64,000 nt of DNA from Channallabes apus (Eukaryota > Chordata > Actinopteri > Siluriformes > Clariidae): positions 53,174,452 through 53,238,451 of the forward strand of contig CM060108.1 of the NCBI GenBank assembly GCA_030522415.1. Direction: 5' to 3'. A program made the position numbers and the translations under genes. The notes below the pieces were generated by a model. It had not been told where the DNA came from. It ran no database searches and saw nothing but the letters and a program-made list of their open reading frames with translations. This document shows positions 11,463 to 22,529 of the stretch, in pieces. Numbering within the stretch: position 1 is the stretch's first letter; each line of letters begins with the position of its first letter.

Positions 11463-11648
11463 CTAATAACTGGTTGGGCCACCCTTAGCAGCAATAACTG
11501 CAATCAAGCGTTTGTGATAACTTGCAACGAGTCTTTTACAGCGCTCTGGAGGAATTTTGGCCCACTCATCTTTGCAGAATTGTTGTAATTCAGCTTTATT
11601 TGAGGGTTTTCTAGCATGAACCGCCTTTTTAAGGTCATGCCACAACAT
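11463..11648 (-). pseudogene. Tc1-like transposase C-terminal remnant
   Basis: 61 codons read MLWHDLKKAVHARK through AAKGGPTSY, identical in layout to the C-terminus of the copies at 35 kb and 54 kb. The DDE catalytic region is absent; the frame is cut at 11649 by the inserted repeat. Confidence 0.8.
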
Positions 11649-11649
11649 C

Positions 11650-11938
11650 TCAAATTCAAATTTTATTTGTCACATACACAGTCATACACAGTATAATATG
11701 CAGTGAAATGCTTACACGACTGCCAGTGACCTTAAAAAGAAAATAAAAGCTTGTACGTAAAATAAATAATCAATAAAATGGAAATACTAAAGAAATAAAT
11801 TTAACTAGTAAAATTAACTGTACAATAAGGGCATAATAAAATATTGCAAAATATAGAAATATAGAAATATAGGGGGGGGGAGTATATATGCATATAGAAT
11901 TTAAAGTGTCAGTGGTTGTGCAAATATGCATGAAATAG
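11650..11938. repeat. Short interspersed repeat inserted in Tc1 copy C
   Basis: It begins near ATTCAAATTTTATTTGTCAC and continues through ATGCAGTGAAATGCTT to a G-tract and AT-rich tail. The Tc1 sequence CATCT and AATAGGATTCAGG is split on either side. It resembles an abundant fish repeat with unknown promoter; family not assigned. Confidence 0.55.
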
Positions 11939-12402
11939 GATTCAGGTCAGGACTTTGACTAGGCCACTCCAAAGTCTTCATTTTGTTTTTCTTCAGCCAT
12001 TCATGGATCTTGGCATGATGTCTAGCTTTTGAGGTGCTTTTGGTCTACTTCTCTGTGTCAGGTAGCTCCTATTTAAGTGATTTCTTGATTGAAACAGGTG
12101 TGGCAGTAATCAGGCCTGGGGGTGACTACAGAAATTTAACTCAGGTGTGATAAACCACAGTTAAGTTATTTTTTAACAAGGGGGGCAATCACTTTTTCAC
12201 ACAGGGCCATGTAGATTTGGAGTTTTTTTTCTTCCTTAATAACGTAAACCTTCATTTAACTGGAAAACTGCATTTTGTATTCAATTATGTTATCTTTGAC
12301 TAATAGTTAACGGTTTTTGATGAGCAGAAACATTTAAGTGTGACAAACATGCAAAAAAAATAAGAAATCAGGAAGGGGCAAATAGTTTTTCACACCACTG
12401 TA

Positions 12403-13083
12403 CTTGTAATGCATTGCAGAATGTTGTATGAGCCAAAACAAATATGAGTTTTTAATTTATTTTATTTACCTTCTGTTGTCTTAACTCAAATAAATTATTG
12501 TTTGCTTGGTTAATATTGTTCTTGATGTTATTCTTCCTGTGGTTTAAATTCAACGAAGATACTATAACTAGCAAGTGAATACATTTAAGTTTTAGGTCTT
12601 GGGCTTGCCATGGACTGGGTCATGTATGGAGGTGGTCTTGTCTTTGCCTCGCATACTCTTTACACTCAGATTTAATGCAGACTCCACTGTACAGTCTTGA
12701 TCTTGTTTTAGGTTTTAACCCAATACTACCATTTTTTTATCAATTAATATGCATACTTTTTGTAATGAATTAAAAATTATGGATATTAGTATAAAAAGTG
12801 TGAAGAAAAATGATCAGATTGTCCCTGATGAGCAAGCCAAGGGCGATGGTGCTGAGGGAAAAACAAACCCTGAGATGACAAAAGGATGAAAACCTTAGAG
12901 GATATCAGATAGCAGGGGCTGATCTGCAGTCATACTGTGTGTTAGGAGGCTGGAAGTTCAGTATAACAGATGATGTATTTAAGATAATATGGAGTCCAGT
13001 TTTGTTAGTGGAGGCTCAGACACAAAACTGTTTTTAGGAATTTCTGTCCCGAACAACTCAATTAAATTACTGAAACAGTGCCT
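12403..13083. other. Intergenic; start shared with copy 2 flank, contains L2 3'-UTR scrap
   Basis: 12403-12480 matches 41770-41850 (ACTTGTAATGCA, GTTGTATGAGCCAAAA), the furthest right point of the cyp8b1 duplication I can see. About 12818-12915 is a minus-strand L2 3'-UTR scrap (GATGAGCAAGCCAAGGGCGA). Nothing else recognised. Confidence 0.5.
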
Positions 13084-13835
13084 TGGGAAAGCATTCATAC
13101 TTCTTTAAACGTTCCACATCTTGTCACATTACAGTTTTAAATGTATTTTATTGGGATTGTATGTGATAGACAAGCACAAAGTGGCACATACTTGTAACTG
13201 TCACGGACCTTCCGTTGTCTGTGTCGGGTGTGTGTGCGTGGCATGATCGCAGAGGCGAGCTGGCGGTTCAAAATATTGGTTCTTTATTTAAATCAAATAA
13301 GAACATAAGCAAAACCAACATAACTATAACGACAACAAATGTTAGACACCTGACTGAAGTTCAGCCAGGCTATTTCTAACAAAAGGAAATGTTGTCAAAA
13401 CACAATTAACTTCCCTCGGTTCAGGTGAGCTTCTACGTCACCTGACCGAGGTGAAGACTGGGAAATGAAGTAGAACCTAACAAAACAAACTACAAAACAA
13501 ACTCAAACAAACGGGCGTTTGGCGCCCTCTACGGGGTGATCCTTACAGTAACGTAGAAGGAAAAAGATAAATGGTTAATTATTATTATTATTATTATTAT
13601 AAATAAAAATCTAAAATGTGTTGCATTTAGCTCCCTTTACTCTGATACCAATTGCCTTCAGAAGTCACCAAATTAGTAAATATAGTACACTTATGTGTAA
13701 TTTAATCACAGGGTGAAAACTACTGTACCTTAAAGCCCTCAGAGGTTTATTAAAGAACATAAACAGCATCATGAAGCCTAAAGAACACAACAAGCAGGTC
13801 AGGGATAAAGTTGGGGTTTGTCTCTACGTAGCTAA
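13080..13835 (+). mobile_element. Decayed Tc1-like element, second family, interrupted by solo LTR
   Basis: It begins CAGTGCCTTGGGAAAGCATT followed by TATTTTATTGGGATTGTATG, the terminus of a widespread fish Tc1-like family, and continues after the LTR with relic text to about 13830 (AAAGAACACAACAAGCAGGT). No usable ORF. Confidence 0.65.
13199..13547. mobile_element. Solo LTR, 349 bp, 5-bp TSD
   Basis: Starts TGTCACGGACC and ends CCTTACA, i.e. TG...CA termini, and is flanked by GTAAC on both sides (13194-13198, 13548-13552). The Tc1 relic reads through when it is removed. No internal retroelement coding region remains, so it is the product of LTR-LTR recombination. Superfamily (Gypsy or other) not determinable here. 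Confidence 0.75.
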
Positions 13836-13839
13836 GGTG

Positions 13840-15440
13840 GGACATCTTGCATGATCCTGTGATGGCCATCATGCTTTGTCACATCCTTTTTTTGGGTTCT
13901 TCTCCATCTCTGTTTTGGCTTCTTGAAGCTCCAGTGCATCACTCTGATCCTACTGGCCTTCCTAATGATCTTCTGACTGACATCCTCCTGACCATATTAG
14001 AAGATCTAGCACCACAATACCTGAGTGAACTACTACAGTAGGGTTTTATGATCTACCTTGTGATATCCCTGGACAACAACCAAATCACTCCTTCAACCAT
14101 CGCCCGCAATCTTGGGGTAATCGTGGACAATCATCTGTCATTTTCTCCACACATCGCTAACCTTACTCGCGCTTGTAGATTTCTTCTTTACAATATCAGA
14201 AGAATTCGCCCATTTCTTTCTTCACAGGCTACTCAGGTGCTTGTTCAGTCCCTTGTTATTTCAAGACTGGAGTACTGCAACTCACTCCTGGCAGGCCTGC
14301 CTCTGTCCACGATTCGACCTCTGCGACTGATCCAGAATGCAGCAGCATGTTTAGTTTTTTAACCTCCCCAAGTTCACCCACACCACCCCACTCCTCCGCT
14401 CCCTGCACTGGCTTCCTGTAGCTGCCTGCATCAAATTCAAAATACTTGCCTACAAAGCTAAAAATGGCCCAGCACCCACTTACCACTTACTCTAATCACA
14501 CCACGCACTGCACCACATTCCCTCCGATCCTCCAGCACTGCTCGCCTCATCCCACCATCTCTCAGGGATCGAGGGCGGCATTCATCCAGGCTGTTTTCTG
14601 TTCTGGCACCAAGGTTGTGGAATGATCTTCCTCTAGATGTCCATACAGCAGAGACTTTGACAATCTTTATACGACGACTCAAGATGTATCTGTTTCTCCA
14701 GTACTTGGACTAACCCGCGCACCCCCCCCCCCAAAAAAAAAAAAAACTCTTCCCAGTTGTGTTGGACTAATGGCACTTAGTTATTAACCAAGTTAACCCA
14801 GTGTAAGTATGTAACCAGTGATGTAAACTTTAAAACACTTTTTGTACTGTAAGTCACTCTGGATAAGAGAGTCTGCCAAATGCCTAAATGTAAATGTAAA
14901 TGTACCATGCGTACTTCAATCAAAAGATGCAGGCTGCTCATCTGCACCTCATATTATAAAAACTACAACACAATTTCAATCTTTAAGTCTAGGCTGAAAA
15001 CCTGCTTATTTAGCCAAACATTTTTGTGAATAGATTGTGTGCAGATCTGGGGAACTCATGAACGTAGACCATTACAGTGAATCTTGAATGTTGTCTTCCA
15101 TCACATTCTTTGATCACTCTCTCTGTCTTTCTCTGTCTCTCTCTCTCTCTCTCTCACTCTGTGCCTCTCTGTCGAGCTACCCATGTCACTCCTGAGTTGC
15201 CAGTGATACAGACCTCCTCTGCTCACTGGACCTGTCTGTCTCATCCTGGTATCCTGCTTCTGGTTAGAGATCTTTATGCATGAAGACCCCATGTGGTCTG
15301 CTTGGGATACATGTGGTCACTGGGAATGGACACAGCAGAAAAGATCAAGATCTGTCATCACCCAAATGAGGATGGGTTCCTTGTTGAGCGTGGTTCCACT
15401 CAATGTTTCTTTCTATTGTCATTTTAAGCAGGGATCTCTT
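13840..15440 (+). mobile_element. L2-type LINE fragment with a second L2-like LINE nested in it
   Basis: About 13985-14040 encodes [12 protein letters not shown]. The same L2 resumes at about 14908 (GATGCAGGCTGCTC, then the ORF end SRLKTCLFSQTFL) and continues through the 3'-UTR to about 15440. The interrupting element at 14041-14905 belongs to another L2-like group. Confidence 0.6.
14041..14905 (+). mobile_element. Nested L2/Maui-like LINE 3' fragment
   Basis: Encodes the C-terminal part of a reverse transcriptase (RNLGVIVDNHLSFSPHIANL, SRLEYCNSLLAGLP, IQNAAACLVF), then, past a stop, WNDLPLDVHTAETLTIF. It ends with CTCTGGATAAGAGAGTCTGC and an (AAATGT)n tail. 5'-truncated and inactive. Confidence 0.7.
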
Positions 15441-15744
15441 TTCAAGAAGGGATTGTACAGCAAAATATTTGTGAGTTCAAAGACGTACTCGCCTCTTTGA
15501 AGGCCCTGGAGCTTGTTCCATTGCCATGTGTGCATGCTGCTCTTCTTATTAAGTTTAGTATCCCAACAGACACCGAGCTACACTCCCCGCTGTGTTTTAT
15601 AGTGCAGGAAGATTCCTGGGATCATTAGTGGCGATAGCTCACCAGCTGTTGAAGCTAGTGAGCTTCGAAGTGAGCGAGGAGCAGTATTAGATTTGGGCGC
15701 AAGTCGTGACAGTCTAAAATGAAGCTCACAGAATGCTGCCTCAG

Positions 15745-15788
<44 letters not shown>

Positions 15789-16006
15789 CTTAGTTCAATT
15801 TAGTTTATTTCAGCAGTGGTTTATTATCATGAATGTTAGAAATTACATTGTTCCCGAAGCAATTATAGATGGTAGATTACATTGCAAATAACATTAATAT
15901 AGAGAAATATACAGAAAAACATGGTGGGAAAACAATATTAAGAAACTATCAGTATCTGAACAGTATCGATGTAGCAGATACAGCACTGTTTTAATCTTTT
16001 ATTCAG

Positions 16007-16040
<34 letters not shown>
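15441..16040. other. Intergenic with CT microsatellites
   Basis: CT repeats at about 15750-15785 and 16011-16038. No gene recognised. Confidence 0.5.
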
Positions 16041-16042
<2 letters not shown>

Positions 16043-16061
16043 CCGAAGTGTACTTCACAGT

Positions 16062-16772
16062 GTGCTCCCTACTACCTGTTCCTTTTGCAGGGAATGTCAG
16101 TGATGGAAAATTCCCTTTACAAAACTCCATAGGTGCATTCCAAACGACATAAAGTACCCTGCGAAGTATACGTCACCGGTTGTTCAGAAATGTTAAGTGT
16201 GATTCCAAACCTCATGGAGCGAAAATATTCAGTTTAAAGGGAACTGCGAATGGTGAAAAGAATGAGTGAACAACAGGTGTTCACTTCACTGGAAAATGGG
16301 AATGGAAAAAATTAGCATCAGTCATTGAGTCTCGCTGGAGCGTGACAAAAAACAGAGCTTGAAAAAATTATATTCATTATCATTATTATCAAGTCCGACA
16401 TCATATTAAAAGGACACAAAAATGTACATTTACTATTATATAGGCTAGTACTTGGTAAACAATTATTAATCCGCGTACATATTTGATTAATTATTATTAT
16501 AATTAATCAGTAATTTATTTACAAGTTATACACCTTTCACAAGTATGTTTTATAATGATATCAGATTTTGTTTATATAAATATTCAATATTTAATGTCAA
16601 GGTCAAATTTTCATGGCAGCAGCGACAGGTCTCCGAGAGGTCCTATGGTAACACACAGAGGAAGTGACATCAGCACTGGTGACTTCACAAAGTGTTTCAA
16701 AAGATGGAATTTTGTAAAGGGAAGTTCCCTTAACCAACATTCCCTGCAAACTGAGCAGGGAGTAGGGAGCAC
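16062..16772. mobile_element. Fold-back MITE with about 69-bp terminal inverted repeats
   Basis: Left arm 16062-16130 (GTGCTCCCTACTACCTG to TTTACAAAACTCCAT) pairs with right arm 16704-16772 read on the minus strand (GTGCTCCCTACTCCCTG to TTTACAAAATTCCAT), with few mismatches. No transposase inside. The right arm ends within 15 bases of the tail of the neighbouring CR1/Rex1-like LINE. Confidence 0.8.
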
Positions 16773-16782
16773 TTTCAGAATA

Positions 16783-19140
16783 GAATAGAATCTTTATTGT
16801 CATTGTAGCAATGAGACATTGTACAACGAAATTAAAGTGCAATTTTTCAGTGCAAAATAAAAACAGTCACTCTGATTATATTGTAAAAATATTAATGTAA
16901 ATTACAAAAACACTACTTGTCATTCACTCATAAATACATACTACATATTGCACTTGTCCCCTTAACCAGTACTGGCATGAAACTGAAAAGCTGTAATGTA
17001 AACATAACAGTATTGTACTGTAAATATGAATAGGTTATTCATATATATTCATATATGAATAGTGTTCAGCATAGTAACGGCAGAAGGATAAAAACTGTTT
17101 CTTAGTCTGTTTGTTTTAGTTTTTATGGATCTGAAACGTCTGCCTGAGGGCAGGCGTTGAAACAGTACATGTTCTGGGTGTGATGGGTCCTGAAGAATTT
17201 TCTTTGTATTCCTGAGACAACTGGAGCTGTGGAGTTCTTCAAGTGAGGGGAGAGGACAGCCAACTATCCTCTGAGCGACCTTAATAACTCTGTGGAGCTC
17301 TTTTCTTTGTGCCACTGTGCAGCTGGAGAACCATGCACATAGACAGTAGACCATGACACTCTCTACTGTGAAGGTAGAAGGAAACCAGCAGTTTCTCTGG
17401 TATATTGTTCTTCCTGAGAACCCTCAGGAAGTAGAGTCTCTTTTGGGCCTTCTTCACTACCTCTGCAGTATGTGTCCCCCAGGTCAGGTCCTTGCTGATG
17501 GTGACTCCCAGGAAACGGAAGTCTGAGACCCTCTCCACACAGTCCCCATTGATGATAAGTGGCTGGATGTTGTCTGCGTTTTTCCTAAAGTCCACAATGA
17601 GCTCCTTAGTCTTTGCTGTGTTGAGGAGCAAGTTGTTATTCCTACACCATGCTGTCAGTTTTTGCACCTCATCCCTGTAGGCAGACTCATCTCCCCCCGA
17701 GATAAGCCCTACGACAGTGGTATCGTCAGCGAACTTGACAATGTTGTTACTATGGTGAGCAGGAATGCAATCGTGGGTGTAGAGGGTATAGAGCAGGGGG
17801 CTCAGCAGACATCCCTGTGGAGAGCCAGTGCTCAGACTGATGGGTGTGGAGTAGTAGGAGCCCACTCTAACCCTCTGAGTGCGGTCACTCAGGAAGTCCT
17901 TGATCCAACAACAAGTGGAGTGTGGAAGTCCTAAGTCTGACAGTTTGGTCACCAGTGTGTGGGGAAGGATAGTATTAAACGCAGAGCTGAAGTCTAGGAA
18001 GAGCAGCCGTGCATAGCTTCCCTTCTGCTCCAGGTGGGACAAAACAGTATGGCGAACAGTAGTCACAGCGTCTTCAGTAGACCTGTTTGCTCTGTAGGCA
18101 AACTGGTGCGGGTCAAACATAGGAGGAATGAATGACATGATGTGGTTCCTGACTAGCTTTTCAAAGCACTTCATAACCACGGGAGTCAGTGCAACTGGTC
18201 TGTAGTCATTAAGACTTGTGATGGTCTGTTTCTTGGCCAGAGGCACTATGATAGAGGATTTCAGGCAGAGTGGCACAGTGGATTGGGACAGAGACTGATT
18301 AAATATCCTGGTGAAGACTCCAGCCAGTTGGTCTGCACATTCCTTCAGCACGTGCCCTGACATGCCGTCTGGTCCAGCTGCCTTCCGTGGGTTGACAGTC
18401 TGCAGCATGCGTCTCACCTCGTGCTCCCCCACTGTGAAGATGGGGTTGTTGTTGGTTTCTGGATGGGGTCCATCTGTCTCTGGGGATCCACCTCAAACCG
18501 GGCAAAGTAGTGGTTGAGTTCCTCCGCCAGTGATAAATCACTTCCCACAGCTCCAGTACTGGTCCTATAGCTGGTCATATGCTGGACACCCATCCACACC
18601 TGCCTGCTGTTATTGCTGTCCTGATGTTCCTCAATCTTCTTCTTATAATCTGACTTGGCCTCTCTGATACCCTTCTTCAGGCTAGCACAGGCTGAGCTGT
18701 AGAGGGCATTGTCACCAGACCTGAAGGCAGTATTCCTCTCTTTCAGCAGCCTCTGGACTTCTCTGGTCATCCAGGGCTTCTGATTGGAGTGAACGCAAAT
18801 ACGTTTATCCACTGTGACAATGTCTATGCAGTTTTTAATATAACACATAACACTGTCACTAAATACCTCCAGATCTGTATGTTCAAAAATGTCCCAGTTG
18901 GTCCTGCTGAAACAGTCCTGCAGTTGCTGAGAGGCTCCGTCTGGCCAAGTTTTAACTATCCTTGTGGTGTTAGGGGCAGTTTTTCTGAGTGGGATATAAG
19001 CCAGGATTAAAAACAGTGATACAGTACGTGGTCAGAGTGGCCCAAGTGTGGTAATGGTGTAGCCCTGTAGCCCTGTTTAATGTTTGTGTAGACTTTATCC
19101 AATGTGTTAGCTCCTCTAGTAGCACACTTGACATGCTGAT
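16783..19140 (-). mobile_element. CR1/Rex1-like LINE, 5'-truncated
   Basis: The minus-strand element ends in GACAATAAAGATTCTATTCT with an (ATTCT)n tail, and carries most of ORF2. The 5' limit is in the endonuclease C-terminus (about 19010-19140, YTNIKQ-type region with decayed frame). It is a jockey-supergroup non-LTR retrotransposon; the subfamily name is inferred from overall layout. Confidence 0.8.
17049..18848 (-). pseudogene. Reverse-transcriptase ORF2 of the CR1/Rex1-like LINE (frameshifted)
   Basis: Three overlapping minus-strand frames together give the polymerase. The linker reads [15 protein letters not shown]. Finger motifs are [20 protein letters not shown] and [20 protein letters not shown]. 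The palm has [13 protein letters not shown], the [12 protein letters not shown] loop and catalytic FADDTTVVG (YxDD variant), followed by thumb residues [14 protein letters not shown]. The central 383-codon frame (17281..18432) is open. Frameshifts at about 18420 and 17340 break the whole, and the endonuclease is almost entirely missing. It acts in target-primed reverse transcription when intact; here it is inactive. Confidence 0.85.
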
Positions 19141-20020
19141 TTCACTAGGTGGCAGTCAAAATTCACTCAGGCAATTAAACACACTGACTGTTCTGTATTT
19201 TTTTTGTTGTTGTTGTTTTTGTCATTGTCTTGTTGTAACCTCTGTCATCTCTCCAGGTTCAGTCTGTTGGCTGATGAGCCGCTCACCACTCCACATCATG
19301 ATGCTACTACCACCAGGCTTCACTGCGGGCAAACACACGATATAAACACCATCGATTAGAGCCTTATTAGAGAACAAGATGTGGAGGAGGGGTAAACCAT
19401 TACACTGAACCATAGGGCAAATAAACATGCACAAGTCATTAAACTTTCAACAGTTGACCAGCTTCCTTTAGCATTTTCTTTTTCTTTGAAGTTCGAATAG
19501 GCTGTGTAGGGTGATTGGCCTGCAGGTTACACTCCTGTTGTCTCACTAGTGAACAACAATGAGGCCGATGCCAAGGTAGATGTTGGAATGTAACCTGTCC
19601 GGGTTAATTAGGGAATAATGGGCTTCAGGGCATGCTTTTAAAAGAAAGCAATCAGTGTGCAGACTTATAACAGTAGGCTCTAAAGTGCTCTATTGTTCAT
19701 ATGGAACAGAAATATGCCAAATGCCCTATTGAGATATAATTACATTAACATGGATTTCTGGGGGTCATTAACTATTTTATAGATGGGTCATGTCTTTGTT
19801 TTCTCTTTCTTATACTGAGAAAATTATAGGCTGAATGGCCAACTGTTCTTCACCTTAGTGGACGCTAACATTTATGTGCCCTACATATTAAATAAGGGTG
19901 TGTGGATCAGGATGCACCTACAGTGGATGCATGATGGCGTTGATGTAGACTATATAATGAATAATAATGGTAGTTTGGGATGTATTCAAATTTTCACAAG
20001 TCACTTAAATAAATCACTTT
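19141..20020. other. Intergenic with Tc1-like scrap
   Basis: About 19230-19420 contains Tc1-type text (CATCATGATGCTACTACCACC, with AGGCTTCACTG) without an ORF. The remainder is unassigned. Confidence 0.4.
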
Positions 20021-20570
20021 TACACTGCACAACACACTTTAAATATGTGGATTGCTCAACCCTGGACATTCTAATTATAATTTACAGACCTCCAGGGCCG
20101 TATTCAGAATTTCTTAGTGAATTTGCAGATTTCATCTCAGACCTGGTCGTTTCTGTAGACAAAGTGTTAATTGCTGGAGATTTTAACATTCATTTTGAGA
20201 ATCCAGAAGACCCTCTGAGAACAGCATTTATGTCCATACTGGACTCCGTAGGTGTAAATCAGTGTGTAGTAGGACCCACTCATAAAGCAGGTCACACTTT
20301 AGATTTAGTAATATTCTTCGGATTAAGTATAAGAAATGTATTCACAATTCCACTGTCTGAAATTATCTCAGATCACTATCTTGTCTCCATTCAAGTGTGT
20401 CACAGTGATTATGTACGCACAGCACTGCGCTACCGTATTAAACGTACATTCACATCAACTACCACACAGAGTTTTATCAGTAATCTCCCAGAGTTACCAA
20501 CTTCGATTAGGTCACCGTCTGACCCCACAGAACTCGATCAGGCGACTGAATATTTAGAGTCGACATTTCG
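20021..20570 (+). pseudogene. AP-type endonuclease domain of L2 ORF2 (partial)
   Basis: The frame shows STLDILIIIYRPPGPYSEF, then VLIAGDFNIHFENPED, GPTHKAGHTLDLVI and the terminal SDHYLVSIQV. GDFNIH and SDH are the catalytic Asp/Asn and Asp/His motifs of APE-type nucleases that nick the target in LINE retrotransposition. The N-terminal part of the domain is missing. The frame runs into unrelated sequence at 20571. Confidence 0.8.
20497..20570 (+). repeat. Left copy of 74-bp direct repeat
   Basis: Starts CCAACTTCGATTAGG and ends TCGACATTTCG. It recurs at 22456-22529 with one mismatch (CTCGATCA here, CTTGATCA there). The two copies bound the segment that splits the L2. Confidence 0.9.
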
Positions 20571-21217
20571 ACTTCTCACTTCACACTGCTGTGTTTAACT
20601 CTGCACGGCCTAGCTTACAGCTGCTGTGTAAATACTTAGGGATTTTATGTGTAGTGTCCGATTATCTTTGGGTATTTCCAAAAAACACTGTATGAATTTC
20701 CAGAAAACACTGTATGAATTTCCGGCATTACTTCACAGAGATTATTTAGCAGACACGTTTGTTTGTGTACGGAGTCAAACTTATGTCCCGCATGAATCGT
20801 TCCCGAAACCACCTCTGCAATCAATCCAGGGATTCGCTCAGCTTGAAACGATTGCATGTTCAGAGACAAAAATCAACTGGTCCCAGGGCCACATGTGCTG
20901 AGAAACGGTTCCCAGACCCCAGTGAGAAATGCCCTAAAGTAACCAAACTCCTGATAGACTGATCACCTCTTCATCATCTGCATTGCTCCATGCTCCCTTT
21001 GGAGTTCAGACAGGGGTCCAGCAGTGCTCCTCTGAACTGAACCAGACCACCACCATCATTCTGTCTGGAACACCAACAGAGGAGAACAAAAGAAAGAAAC
21101 CCTACACCACCAAGCACTGGCCACGTCGGTTATATCACTGTTCAATGGAGCCATTGTTCTTCCTGCTGAGGTACCCGTTTCCTTCCTCGGCATCAATTGG
21201 GCTCACTGTTCCTCTTT

Positions 21218-21298
<81 letters not shown>

Positions 21299-21326
21299 AC
21301 ATAATCAAATAACCAATACCAAGCCT

Positions 21327-21361
<35 letters not shown>

Positions 21362-21481
21362 AGATAAATATGTACAGTGATATTAGGAAAGTTCTACTGG
21401 CCATATTTTGATTAATACCACTGTTTAATGCTTTTAAAGCCTTCCAAGTCATAAAACATGAATATGGTGCTCATTTATTAT

Positions 21482-21558
<77 letters not shown>

Positions 21559-21705
21559 TGGGTGTGTGCTGGGTGAATGACATGGCAGAAGAACAAAGTC
21601 TAACTCAAAGAAACTCAAATAGCAACTCAGAGATAAAAGAGTGCTACAGTGCAGCTCACCACAGTGTTTACAGCTCACCGGGTTTTAAGTTAAACTGTCT
21701 GAGCA

Positions 21706-21736
<31 letters not shown>

Positions 21737-22134
21737 TGTACACAGTAATTAGTGGGATGAAGCTCAGCTCATCATATAAAAATCACATTTTCAGAAAATA
21801 AACATCACAAAAGTCAGATCTAGTGCATTTTTACCCTAATGTTTGGAAAGAACGTAATGCCATAGTATTTTTTGTTGTCTTTTTTTTTTTCATAAATAAC
21901 AATATTGAGACGTTGAACAGCTTCCTGGTTGTTCAATGACAATCTACACCAGATGAGGTTAAAGTGTGTAATAAGTGAGACACAATATCAGGGCAACATC
22001 AGGCTCAAAGATCAGACATTAACCTTGATGCTATCTTGTAAGTTCTTGCAAAATCTTGTGGTACCACATTAATGAGGTGGGTTTGTGGGTGTTTAAGTAA
22101 AGCATCAGCACTCGAGTAACACAGACACACTTAA

Positions 22135-22217
<83 letters not shown>

Positions 22218-22455
22218 GAGCTGCTAGGTGATAATCAGCTCTGCCATCTCTACTAAGAGCTCAAAGCTCAAGGCTCCAGATTTGAATAGAAACATACAGT
22301 ATGTATATTTTTAGTAATAAAAGTTATATTGACATATATTCAGACATTCAGATCCATGAATGTTTGATGGGAACACTGGTGATCAGTGGATGTTTATAAG
22401 AACGCTGGTGATTATTTAATGTACTGAGTGATTATTTGATGGGAACACTTGTGAC
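20571..22455. other. Foreign 1.9-kb segment inside L2
   Basis: Not L2. 20571-21210 is ordinary-complexity DNA with a tandem pair of CACTGTATGAATTTCC near 20690-20722 and no recognised protein. It is followed by microsatellites: CA (21221-21298), ATA (21329-21360), GT (21485-21556) and CA (22136-22213). No terminal inverted repeats or LTR ends seen. Confidence 0.6.
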
Positions 22456-22529
22456 CCAACTTCGATTAGGTCACCGTCTGACCCCACAGAACTTGATCAG
22501 GCGACTGAATATTTAGAGTCGACATTTCG
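22456..22529 (+). repeat. Right copy of 74-bp direct repeat
   Basis: Second copy of the repeat at 20497-20570. Here the L2 continues properly into RCTLDNVAPAKRKIIRDKKLAPWYNDHT-type coding text. Confidence 0.9.

Larger units (their letters stand above)
11245..12400 (-). mobile_element. Non-autonomous Tc1-like transposon copy C
   Basis: Bounded by CAGTGGTGTGAAAAACTATT and its inverted complement, flanked by TA dinucleotides (11243-11244 and 12401-12402). It is the same family as 35070..36675 and 53737..55331, but most of the transposase is deleted between the region encoding [14 protein letters not shown] residues and the promoter-proximal end. A short unrelated insertion splits it at about 11650-11938. 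Confidence 0.85.

Noticed and set aside
19890..19917. Short near match (GTGTGTGGATCAGGATGCACCT) to cyp8b1 coding sequence at about 1276, hinting at a third cyp8b1 relic
   Set aside because: Similarity stops abruptly on both sides and no other cyp8b1 motif is nearby; most likely chance.
21216..21752. ORFs made of Thr-His or Cys-Val repeats
   Set aside because: Translations of CA/GT microsatellites.
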